From positions 1-31,827 of the forward strand of contig NZ_LXET01000058.1 of assembly GCF_001655005.1 (NCBI RefSeq): a stretch of DNA of 31,827 nucleotides. Direction: 5' to 3'. The position numbers and the translations under genes are program-made. Source of the DNA: Hafnia paralvei ATCC 29927 (GTDB taxonomy: Bacteria; Pseudomonadota; Gammaproteobacteria; Enterobacterales; Enterobacteriaceae). The notes beneath the pieces were generated by a model. That model was given only the letters and a program-made list of their open reading frames with translations. It was not told the origin of the DNA and ran no database searches. Below, one piece after another: positions 6,566-12,610 of this stretch (its first letter is position 1; the number at the start of each line of letters is the position of its first letter).

Positions 6566-6901
6566 ATGTCGACCAAATTTCAATGGGATCAAAATGAACA
6601 CCAAACATACACCGAAGCGGATGGTGGCACGGTAGAGACTTTATTTGGCACTGATTTTTCAAAAGCAAGAAATGCCGGTTTTACGATGGATGCGAAAAAT
6701 CATACGCTAATTTTATGTACTGATAGATATGCAGGTGACATGGCCTACCTCGACTGGGGGTGTATAGGAGAAAATAAAATCCATATTAAAAATGGAATGT
6801 TGATTGTGGATCTTACATTAACTCCTCGCTTTGAATTTCATATGGGTGTAGAGGGAATGGATGAAGTGGAATTACTAATTGAAAATGAAGGGGGGGGGTG
6901 A
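6566..6901 (+). CDS. Unrecognised protein A of a poly-G-linked gene pair
   Basis: AAGGA lies 8 bases before ATG 6566. The 111-residue product is soluble-looking, with alternating beta-like segments and no signal peptide: MSTKFQWDQNEHQTYTEADG near the start, then AYLDWGCIGENKIHIKNGML, then FEFHMGVEGMDEVELLIENE. It ends in three glycines encoded by a run of nine Gs (6890-6898) directly before TGA. Codon use is AT-rich, unlike the island genes on either side. The next gene starts within the stop region (GTGA overlap) in the -1 frame. One extra G would fuse both into a single 315-residue protein. I do not recognise a family. Confidence 0.6.
   Translation: MSTKFQWDQNEHQTYTEADGGTVETLFGTDFSKARNAGFTMDAKNHTLILCTDRYAGDMAYLDWGCIGENKIHIKNGMLIVDLTLTPRFEFHMGVEGMDEVELLIENEGGG
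6890..6898 (+). repeat. Homopolymer run of nine Gs at the gene junction
   Basis: Nine consecutive Gs span the last codons of the first gene and the G of the next gene's GTG start. Such a tract can slip in replication or transcription, and it is also a classic sequencing or assembly error site. Nine Gs gives two proteins; ten would give one fused frame. Confidence 0.9.
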
Positions 6902-7512
6902 GTATAAAAACGGAGTTAACTCCTATTTATAATCGCTCATTTTTACATGTCAAAGACAATGGGAAATTTTCACTTTTCGTACTTTCCGAAAATGAGGCAG
7001 TAAAAAATGCTTCACAATTACCTCTTAGAACGTTACTAACTGATAACGCTAAATTTGAGTATTCGTTTAATTATTGCTTTATCTGGCAAACCCTGTCTTT
7101 TACTACCCAGGATCAGTCTAGCGCAGAATTTAAAGGGGGCTCATTCGATTTTGAAGGCGCATTTTCTTTTAACGTGGGAGGAGGAAATGCTTCAATTATC
7201 ATGTCTCCTAAAAATGAAGGGGATAATCCACCTTTTGATTTTGGCTCGGGGATATATCCAGCTGGTATTTTCAACTTTATAACCAAAGATGATAATGGGA
7301 ATTCTATAAAAAATGAAGGGAAGTTTGTTTTCAATGGTCTAACAGGTGGGGCGTTGGTCTGTGCTGTAATGGTAGCCAAAAAATTAATCTCTATTGATGG
7401 TATTCCTGCAACTTTGGCTGATGTACAGGCCATTGATACTCTCGGCCAAGGCATTATCGTAAGAGTCGCCAGTGCTGCGTCTGAGAGTTTAAACGTCCGT
7501 GGTAATCCGTAG
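6898..7512 (+). CDS. Unrecognised protein B of the poly-G-linked pair
   Basis: The frame opens at GTG 6898 inside the poly-G tract, overlapping the upstream TGA, and gives 204 residues. The G-run itself may serve as a weak ribosome site, or translation may be coupled. The protein is beta- and glycine-rich in the middle (SSAEFKGGSFDFEGAFSFNV, then GGGNASIIMSPKNEGDNPPF). It has one hydrophobic patch near GGALVCAVMVAKK (~150-162) and no export signal. Base composition matches the upstream partner, so the two probably moved together. No family is recognised. It may be the C-terminal part of one longer protein split by the homopolymer. Confidence 0.55.
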   Translation: MSIKTELTPIYNRSFLHVKDNGKFSLFVLSENEAVKNASQLPLRTLLTDNAKFEYSFNYCFIWQTLSFTTQDQSSAEFKGGSFDFEGAFSFNVGGGNASIIMSPKNEGDNPPFDFGSGIYPAGIFNFITKDDNGNSIKNEGKFVFNGLTGGALVCAVMVAKKLISIDGIPATLADVQAIDTLGQGIIVRVASAASESLNVRGNP

Positions 7513-7784
7513 TGGTCCCCGGTTTTTTGCATACTGATGTTATCAAATAACGCTCTGAAAAAATCCGTCCCTGAAGGCCTGTGGGCGTTGATAATCGCCT
7601 CTGTCGCTTCATCTGCAAAGGTAATCTCCACCTCTTCCATACCCAGCGAGCGAATGATCCCGGTAATGTCAGGCCAGTAGCGGAGATCGAAACTATTGAG
7701 CCGCTGCAATTCTGGCTTCAGATACGACAGGTAATGACCGTTCCCCTCTCCGGCATCGTCGATAAATTCAGTGAGTTTTAGCAT
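7513..7784 (-). pseudogene. Fragment of an unrecognised gene next to the IS21 scar
   Basis: Read leftwards from an ATG at 7784, the frame gives MLKLTEFIDDAGEGNGHY, then LSYLKPELQRLNSFDLRYWP, then GMEEVEITFADEATEAIIN and RPSGTDFFRALFDN. Composition and codon use look like genuine coding sequence. The frame stays open leftwards across the oppositely oriented gene B, where it makes no sense, and rightwards into istA sequence. So I read it as a piece of a gene cut on both sides by rearrangement. Its family is not recognised. Confidence 0.4.
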
Positions 7785-7816
7785 GCGTTCACATGCAAAG
7801 TGGCCGCTCTTGTCGA

Positions 7817-8059
7817 GCAACGCTGACCTACCGTGCGGTGCTCGGTCTGACCGCACTGCAGAAAAAATACGGAAAAGAGAGGCTGGAAAAAGCCAGTTGC
7901 GTCGCCTGGCATTACAAAACACCGGACAGACGCTTCATCGACAACCTGCTGCGCCACAATCGCGAGAACCAAGATCTCCCGTTATCGAGTCAGAGCGAAC
8001 AACACTCTCCGGCCTCGCTGGAGCATGAAAACCTGCGCGGGCCAGGCTACTACCACTAA
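7817..8059 (+). pseudogene. istA: istA transposase, C-terminal remnant
   Basis: The frame contains YRAVLGLTALQKKYGKERLE and ends HENLRGPGYYH. Both are typical of the C-terminal end of IstA transposases of the IS21 family. The N-terminal HTH and the catalytic DDE domain are absent; sequence upstream of ~7817 is unrelated. It is therefore non-functional as a transposase. Confidence 0.7.
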
Positions 8060-8083
8060 CTGACAAACAAAGGAACAAACGGC

Positions 8084-8839
8084 ATGAGCGATAACCTGTT
8101 AAACAAACTGACCCAACTGAAGCTCCCGGCCATGGCAGGGAGCCTGATCCGCCAGCGAGAAACACCGCAGACCTACGGCGAGTTGTCGTTCGAGGAACGG
8201 CTGATCCTGCTGGCAGATGACGAACTGCTGAACAGGGAAAACGGTCGGGTGGCCCGTCTGAGGAAGAGTGCGAACCTGAAATACCAGGCAGCGCCGGAGG
8301 GGCTGCACTACCCCGTCTCAAGGGGGCTGAGAGCCGAACAGATGCGGGAGCTGCTGAACGGTCATTACATCACGCATCGGAAAAACATCCTGATCACCGG
8401 CCCGACGGGGTGTGGGAAAAGCTGGATCGCCAATGCCCTGGGTGAACAGGCCTGTCGCCAGAAACACAGCGTTCAATACTGGCGTACTGGTCGGTTACTG
8501 GAAATGCTGGCGCAGGGGCGGGTAGACGGTAGCTGGCTGAAGCACCTGAAACAACTGCAAAAAACGCAGGTACTTATCCTGGACGATCTGGGTCTGGAAC
8601 CCCTGAGCAACGCGCAATGTAACGACCTGCTGGAAATAGTGGAAGACCGGTACGGACAAAGCAGTACCCTGGTGGTGAGCCAGTTCCCAGTAGATAAGTG
8701 GCACGGGCTGATGGAGAGCCCGACAACGGCAGATGCGATCCTGGACAGACTGGAGCGTAACGGCCACAGACTGGTACTGCAAGGAGAATCAATGAGGAAA
8801 AGCAAAACGGCAGTGGAAAGCGAGGGGAAAACAGGTTAA
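8084..8839 (+). CDS. istB: IS21-family transposition helper ATPase IstB
   Basis: The 251-residue AAA+ protein has the typical N-terminal LNKLTQLKLPAMAGSLIRQ and SFEERLILLADDE. Walker A follows as GPTGCGKSW (~105-113), Walker B as VLILDDLGLE (~165-174), and then a sensor region at STLVVSQFP. Length and motifs are those of intact IstB proteins. IstB assembles on DNA and activates the IstA transposase; here IstA is truncated, so this copy could act only with another IstA supplied elsewhere. It starts 24 bases after the istA remnant stop. Confidence 0.88.
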   Translation: MSDNLLNKLTQLKLPAMAGSLIRQRETPQTYGELSFEERLILLADDELLNRENGRVARLRKSANLKYQAAPEGLHYPVSRGLRAEQMRELLNGHYITHRKNILITGPTGCGKSWIANALGEQACRQKHSVQYWRTGRLLEMLAQGRVDGSWLKHLKQLQKTQVLILDDLGLEPLSNAQCNDLLEIVEDRYGQSSTLVVSQFPVDKWHGLMESPTTADAILDRLERNGHRLVLQGESMRKSKTAVESEGKTG

Positions 8840-9105
8840 AAAGCAGTAGAAAAAGTTAACTCATCCCGGTTGACCGAATGGAGACGAAATCCTGATCGAA
8901 CTTCGATGCCAATCCGTGATCGAACAGAGCGGAATACGCAGCGTCGTTCCAGCATTTCAGTCAGTTGTATGCTCATGGCGCTGATAGTGTCATTCAGAGC
9001 CGTAAGCTCCTGATGATCGGCCCGCAGTTGTGCGCACGACCTGCGGAGTTTCGTAATCTTTCCCTGGACAGGCAGTATTAGTTGACCATATATGGTCGCC
9101 TTCAC
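8836..9105 (-). CDS. Doubtful small coiled-coil protein abutting the IS21 element
   Basis: A minus-strand frame begins at GTG 9105 with a weak GAG upstream. The first ~55 residues (MKATIYGQLILPVQGKITKL, then SCAQLRADHQELTALNDTIS, then MSIQLTEMLERR) look like a heptad-patterned helix. The remainder lies over the probable IS21 right end and looks like read-through. It may be a gene truncated by the insertion, or not a gene at all. No family is recognised. Confidence 0.3.
   Translation of the reverse strand: MKATIYGQLILPVQGKITKLRRSCAQLRADHQELTALNDTISAMSIQLTEMLERRCVFRSVRSRIGIEVRSGFRLHSVNRDELTFSTAF
9084..9097. promoter_or_regulatory. Perfect 14-base palindrome, possible operator
   Basis: GACCATATATGGTC is perfectly self-complementary. 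It lies about 140 bases upstream of the chagasin-like gene and over the first codons of the leftward small frame. It looks like a dimeric repressor site, but no cognate regulator is evident. Confidence 0.3.
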
Positions 9106-9235
9106 TGTTCACTCGGTGGTGTTTATCAAAAAAAACGCCGCAGGGATGGCGTATTGAGAAAGAGCTGAACGTCACTGGTTTTGAAAATGGTCAGCATATC
9201 CCCGCTATTATGGCGTTTATTCACTGGAGCTTTTT

Positions 9236-10075
9236 ATGAAAAAAATAGCATTGTCCTCAATGCTCCCGCTGCTGTTTTTGCTCAGTTCAACGGCATTTGC
9301 TTCCGATATGTCACCAGACAACGGGGTTCCCGCAGAAAAATCCGTGAAGCAAGGCGAATCATTTCAGATAACCCTGCCCACCAGTCCGACCACGGGGTAT
9401 CAGTGGATGATCCGCTCCGTTCCGCCTCAGGTAGCACTGGTGAGCATGGAATACACCACTTCCAATGACTGCGCAAAGGGAATGTCGGGGTGTGGAGGAG
9501 ATACCGTACTCAGCCTGACAGGTATCACGCCAGGAAAGGGGAAGCTGGTTCTTCAGTATGCCCGTCCGTGGGCGCCTCAGCGCGATGACCGGCATTCTGA
9601 CGTGTTGATTACTGTCATCCCGACAACAGGTGGGGCTGCTGATACATTCTGCCAGCCTGACGATATTCGGGCGCATCTTGATGACAGGGATGGGGAATTT
9701 ACCGGTATGTCGCAAAGCGGTACCCTGCTGGTGTTACGCAACACAGGACACATTGCCTGCACGCTGGAACCGTTGCCGGCACTGAGGTTTGAGGATGCGA
9801 AACAGCAGCCTCTGACCGTGGAACGACGCATTCCCCACGGGATGCATCCGGGGCCGGTTCTGCGGTCGGTTGTGGTCGCGCCAGGGCAACAGGTTGCCAG
9901 CCGGCTACGTTGGGTAGCCAGCGATGCGTTTGATGCCGGCAACTGCGTTACACCGGCGTTTGTTTCGCTGGAGATGAAAGGCGGAACGTTGCGCATCCCA
10001 TTTGACCATATGATGTGTGCCGCTGCTGGCGATACTGCGTATTTTGACCAAGGGCCGCTGGGCATGATGAAATAG
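9236..10075 (+). CDS. Exported chagasin-like (inhibitor I42) / DUF4232 fusion protein
   Basis: GGAG sits 6-7 bases before ATG 9236. The signal peptide is MKKIALSSMLPLLFLLSSTAFA. Residues ~30-130 match the chagasin/I42 pattern: a TLPTSPTTGYQW loop, a glycine-rich turn (GMSGCGGD) and YARPW near the end. These are the three loops that block the active site of papain-type cysteine proteases. From ~135 on (FCQPDDIRAHLDDRDG, LLVLRNTGHIACTLEPLPAL, VVAPGQQVASRLRW, then paired late cysteines) it resembles DUF4232, a beta-sandwich domain of exported proteins. The 279-residue protein should be periplasmic. Protease inhibition is predicted by family, not shown. Confidence 0.75.
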   Translation: MKKIALSSMLPLLFLLSSTAFASDMSPDNGVPAEKSVKQGESFQITLPTSPTTGYQWMIRSVPPQVALVSMEYTTSNDCAKGMSGCGGDTVLSLTGITPGKGKLVLQYARPWAPQRDDRHSDVLITVIPTTGGAADTFCQPDDIRAHLDDRDGEFTGMSQSGTLLVLRNTGHIACTLEPLPALRFEDAKQQPLTVERRIPHGMHPGPVLRSVVVAPGQQVASRLRWVASDAFDAGNCVTPAFVSLEMKGGTLRIPFDHMMCAAAGDTAYFDQGPLGMMK

Positions 10076-10103
10076 CCTTTTCACCGTGACGGAGGAAGAC
10101 TGG

Positions 10104-10736
10104 TTGACCACTCTCGCCTGGCAAAAACGCCCGACCGAAAATCTCGCTCACCTTGCCTGGTGCATTCTGGCTGCTGTTGGCCTTGCCAGACAGGAAGGGA
10201 AAGCGCTTTCTGCTTTGCAGACGCATATGTTCATCATGCAGTGGTTGCTGACAGCGCAGAAGCATAAGCTGTTTCCCCGAACGTTAGCATCGGACATCAT
10301 CTGGCTGCAGGAGCAGGGTAAACGTTACGGGCCATCGGCGCGGCTATACAGCAAGGTTGAGTATATCTGGCTTGCCAGTTCTGGCGAGCTTACCCGGCAG
10401 AGCACGCTGTTTCGTTTTACGTATATGATTGACACGCTTCGGACAATGGGCTGGATAGACTGGCTGATGTCGGCAATGGAATGGGCCGCAGGTGGAAAAC
10501 TAGCGGGTAATGTGTGTGCGATCTATACGCCAAAAGACGAGTTGCATCAGGTATTCACCGACAAGGGTGAACTCATCAGGCCGATGGAGTTGCGGCTTAC
10601 TGGCGATATCAGCGGCATTCCTGCCTTGCTGGCACAATGTCATCTGACCGCTGAACGTCTGGAGGATGATGAGGGGTATGCTGTGTTTCGGTTGTTACCT
10701 GAACCTTTCCGCGAGTATCAGCAGACTCAGACTTAA
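10104..10736 (+). CDS. Unrecognised protein downstream of the chagasin-like gene
   Basis: The frame is open from GTG 10086, but GGAGGA (10091-10096) lies 7 bases before an in-frame TTG at 10104, so I prefer the TTG start (210 residues). The protein looks soluble and mainly helical: WQKRPTENLAHLAWCILAAV near the start, HMFIMQWLLTAQKHKLFP, then WAAGGKLAGNVCAIYTPK and an acidic C-terminal third. There is no signal peptide. Its start is 28 bases after the chagasin-like gene stop, so both are probably one operon. It ends before a hairpin with a T-run. No family is recognised. Confidence 0.6.
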   Translation: MTTLAWQKRPTENLAHLAWCILAAVGLARQEGKALSALQTHMFIMQWLLTAQKHKLFPRTLASDIIWLQEQGKRYGPSARLYSKVEYIWLASSGELTRQSTLFRFTYMIDTLRTMGWIDWLMSAMEWAAGGKLAGNVCAIYTPKDELHQVFTDKGELIRPMELRLTGDISGIPALLAQCHLTAERLEDDEGYAVFRLLPEPFREYQQTQT

Positions 10737-10769
10737 CGACGCTACTGAAGAAAAAAACGTAATAATAAA

Positions 10770-10818
10770 AGGACGCCCGGCCATGAAGGCTGAGCGTCCT
10801 GGATTATTTTTTTGCTTC
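10770..10818 (+). terminator. Bidirectional terminator, copy 1 of a repeated hairpin
   Basis: AGGACGC (10770-10776) pairs with GCGTCCT (10794-10800), with an inner GCC/GGC pairing around ATGAA. TTATTTTTTT follows on the plus strand; a T-rich tail also follows on the minus strand. It ends the upstream operon and the leftward parMR operon. A close relative lies at 12545-12582. Confidence 0.75.
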
Positions 10819-10840
10819 CATTTGGTGATGAAATAATATT

Positions 10841-11200
10841 TCACCCTGGCAGGGAGCCCGCCAGATTCTTTGCTGAAACACTGCTGGTGGGCCGTTTCGT
10901 TACCTCTGGTGTTGGTACTGTGACTACTACCGATACAGGCTGATGCGATCCCGGCTGGATGTTCAGAAACGAGACCAGCATAGTGCGCAGTGTTTCCGGG
11001 CTCGTGTTGTCTGCCAGCAATGCGGCCAGTACCGATGGTAACCGGCTGTCAATCTCGCCCAGCGCAATACCTGCAATTAACGCTGTTCGTGATAACTCTC
11101 CGCGATCGCCCCGGTGGTGCGCCTCTATCCTCGCTTCCGCAAAACGCTCGCTGGCCTGCGTATCAGGTCGCAGATAAATCAGTACTTTTCTACGGTTCAT
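10841..11200 (-). CDS. parR: ParR/StbB-type partition adaptor protein
   Basis: It starts 11 bases after the parM stop in the same operon. The 119-residue product begins MNRRKVLIYLRPDTQASERF. It contains GELSRTALIAGIALGEIDSR, close in layout to the ribbon-helix-helix domain of plasmid R1 ParR (beta strand, then RAALTAGLAL-like helix), and continues with LAALLAD. The last ~35 residues are a flexible, Ser/Thr/Pro-rich tail, which in R1 ParR contacts ParM. ParR binds the parC centromere and tethers it to growing ParM filaments; it also represses the operon. Identification rests on position plus this motif. Confidence 0.75.
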   Translation of the reverse strand: MNRRKVLIYLRPDTQASERFAEARIEAHHRGDRGELSRTALIAGIALGEIDSRLPSVLAALLADNTSPETLRTMLVSFLNIQPGSHQPVSVVVTVPTPEVTKRPTSSVSAKNLAGSLPG

Positions 11201-11211
11201 TACCGCCTCCG

Positions 11212-12168
11212 TTAACCAATGGATTTCAGTCCATGTACCAGTGCGAACTGCGGCTCCTGTGCCACGAAGAAACGATCGTCGCGCAGGTGAACATGAGTAC
11301 GAATGTCATCAGCCAGCAGGCAGGCTCCTCCACCTACAACCGCAACATGGGTATAGCCTTTAAAGCGATCAATCGCTTCCAGCACCCGGGCACGGTAACG
11401 CGCGATACCACTTTGTATTGCCTGTTTTATGGCATCGACAGCATGTGGATTGTTGATGTTGTTCGCCAGGTACGTATCGTCGAATCGTTTGATAATCAGC
11501 CGGTCCACGTTGTAACGTGATAGGGCCATACCGGCTTTGCGAAACGCCTGTTGCACTTCATCGGTCACCAGCGATACGCCTAACGCCGGATCGCCGTAGA
11601 TACGTGATACTGAGGACATCTGACCCGCCACCTGTGAGATATCAAGCGTTGTTCCGCCGAGATCAACTATCAATACCGAGTTGGAGGACGAGAGTTCATC
11701 GCACAGTGCAATCCCGGCAGGAATGGACTCCGGACGAACGGTAACGCGGGTGATGGTAAAGGCGTGACCGTTATTCAGCACCACCGGTTGCAGCAGATTC
11801 TGTTTCTTGCGCTCAATGTTATCAAGCCGGTACTGGGAGTCTTCGTCGTAGAACTCCGCCAGCGGCAGCGTTACCACAATATCCACGCACTGCGGCGCAA
11901 GGCCGCTGGTCTGTAGCGCATGCTGCACAGCTACGGCATTGAGCGGGCTGTACTGCCATTCGATATTACTGGTGGTCAGGGAATCGGGGGAAATCAGGTC
12001 AAACGAATATTTCTCCTTGCCTGCGGTATAGTTAAACGGCTTACCGTTGCCAAACGTGGCTGACCATCCGCGTTTAAAGCTGTTGGGGCTTATATGAGTG
12101 AACGTTTTGCCGTGCTGCTCCCACAGCATTTTGATATGGGTAGAACCGTCGTCGATGTAAATGCGCAT
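11212..12168 (-). CDS. parM: ParM/StbA actin-like plasmid partition ATPase
   Basis: ATG 12168 was chosen because AGGTG lies 5 bases upstream and the product then begins MRIYIDDGSTHIKMLW, aligning with the ParM phosphate-1 motif. Other signatures are HISPNSFKRGW, the YSFDLISPDSL strand, ESIPAGIAL, LIVDLGGTTLDISQV (phosphate 2), YGDPALGVSLVT and VAVVGGGACLLADDI. At 318 residues it matches plasmid R1 ParM (320). ParM filaments push sister plasmids apart, bound through ParR at parC. Finding it on a chromosomal island implies a plasmid-derived or transiently extrachromosomal element. Confidence 0.9.
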   Translation of the reverse strand: MRIYIDDGSTHIKMLWEQHGKTFTHISPNSFKRGWSATFGNGKPFNYTAGKEKYSFDLISPDSLTTSNIEWQYSPLNAVAVQHALQTSGLAPQCVDIVVTLPLAEFYDEDSQYRLDNIERKKQNLLQPVVLNNGHAFTITRVTVRPESIPAGIALCDELSSSNSVLIVDLGGTTLDISQVAGQMSSVSRIYGDPALGVSLVTDEVQQAFRKAGMALSRYNVDRLIIKRFDDTYLANNINNPHAVDAIKQAIQSGIARYRARVLEAIDRFKGYTHVAVVGGGACLLADDIRTHVHLRDDRFFVAQEPQFALVHGLKSIG

Positions 12169-12239
12169 ATTGCACCTAAGTTGAGTCAAATGTGAGTTGG
12201 AATTGAACTGTCAGGCGTCACTGGAGGCGTGAAGGGCGG

Positions 12240-12344
12240 CTATTGAGCCAGAACTGAGAGCACGATGAGATGAATCAGCGCCAGCAAGCGCTCAATGAGA
12301 AAAGGCAGCGCTGCCAGTGAGACAAAGATGAGAAATCTTTTCAT
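12240..12344 (-). CDS. 34-residue hydrophobic peptide upstream of parMR
   Basis: Read leftwards, AGGA lies 8 bases before ATG 12344. The product begins MKRFLIFVSLAALPFLIE, continues RLLALIHLIVLSVLAQ and ends at TAG. It is a basic start followed by one nearly continuous hydrophobic stretch, so it should insert in the inner membrane. It lies 71 bases upstream of parM in the same direction. Size and character recall type I toxin peptides and other membrane micropeptides, but no named family is recognised and no antisense RNA has been identified. Confidence 0.5.
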   Translation of the reverse strand: MKRFLIFVSLAALPFLIERLLALIHLIVLSVLAQ

Positions 12345-12544
12345 AGGTTTTTTCCTGTATGGGGTTGTCACTCGTTGTAGATCGCGGGTTACCACACAGG
12401 ATTTGGGGAATGATCGCAGAGAATTTACAGCAGGGCTTGATATTGAGGATCGCTTACACCGGGTAAAATAAACCGATAGTTTACGTGCAGTGAAATGCAG
12501 GGATGATATTTGAGGGGGCGTTTAAACGCGCTGCTATGAAATGG
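12345..12544 (-). other. Noncoding stretch upstream of the parMR segment (possible parC)
   Basis: No gene is seen. In R1-type systems the centromere parC and the operon promoter lie upstream of parM. By eye there is no regular iteron array: GATCGC recurs at 12380, 12412 and 12448 with unequal spacing, and a 12-base palindrome GCGTTTAAACGC lies at 12518-12529. A centromere here is therefore inferred from position only. Confidence 0.3.
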
Positions 12545-12582
12545 AGGACGCCCAACCATGAAGTCTGAGCGTCCAGGGATTA
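12545..12582 (-). repeat. Copy 2 of the repeated hairpin, downstream of the integrase gene
   Basis: AGGACGCCC...GAGCGTCC (12545-12574, extending to 12582) repeats the 10770-10806 sequence in the same orientation with only a few differences (GG to AA, G to T, and one substitution plus an inserted G near the end). On the minus strand it follows the integrase stop and may act as its terminator, but it lacks a good T-run. Confidence 0.6.
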
Positions 12583-12610
12583 CGTTCACATTTACCAGGC
12601 TGTCTTACTA

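Larger units (their letters stand above)
7817..8930 (+). mobile_element. Left-truncated IS21-family element
   Basis: The 3' part of istA is followed 24 bases later by a full istB, the standard IS21 order. The left end and most of istA are missing, so the copy cannot move on its own. At the right side two copies of TGATCGAAC (8893-8901 and 8917-8925, 24 bases apart) may be the internal repeats that IS21 elements carry near their ends. The exact right end is not determined, so 8930 is approximate. Confidence 0.65.

Noticed and set aside
7113..7922. 269-codon minus-strand frame treated as one gene
   Set aside because: Its left third is the reverse of gene B and its right end overlaps the istA remnant; only the middle looks like coding sequence.
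10086..10103. GTG start for the gene downstream of the chagasin-like protein
   Set aside because: It has no ribosome site, whereas the in-frame TTG at 10104 has GGAGGA at ideal spacing.
12345..12544. Classic parC iteron array
   Set aside because: Only three GATCGC strings with unequal spacing were found; no regular repeat array is visible by eye.
1..12600. Second attachment site (copy of the tRNA-Phe 3' end) inside the window
   Set aside because: No matching string to the tRNA 3' end was found on reading; the far boundary is probably outside.
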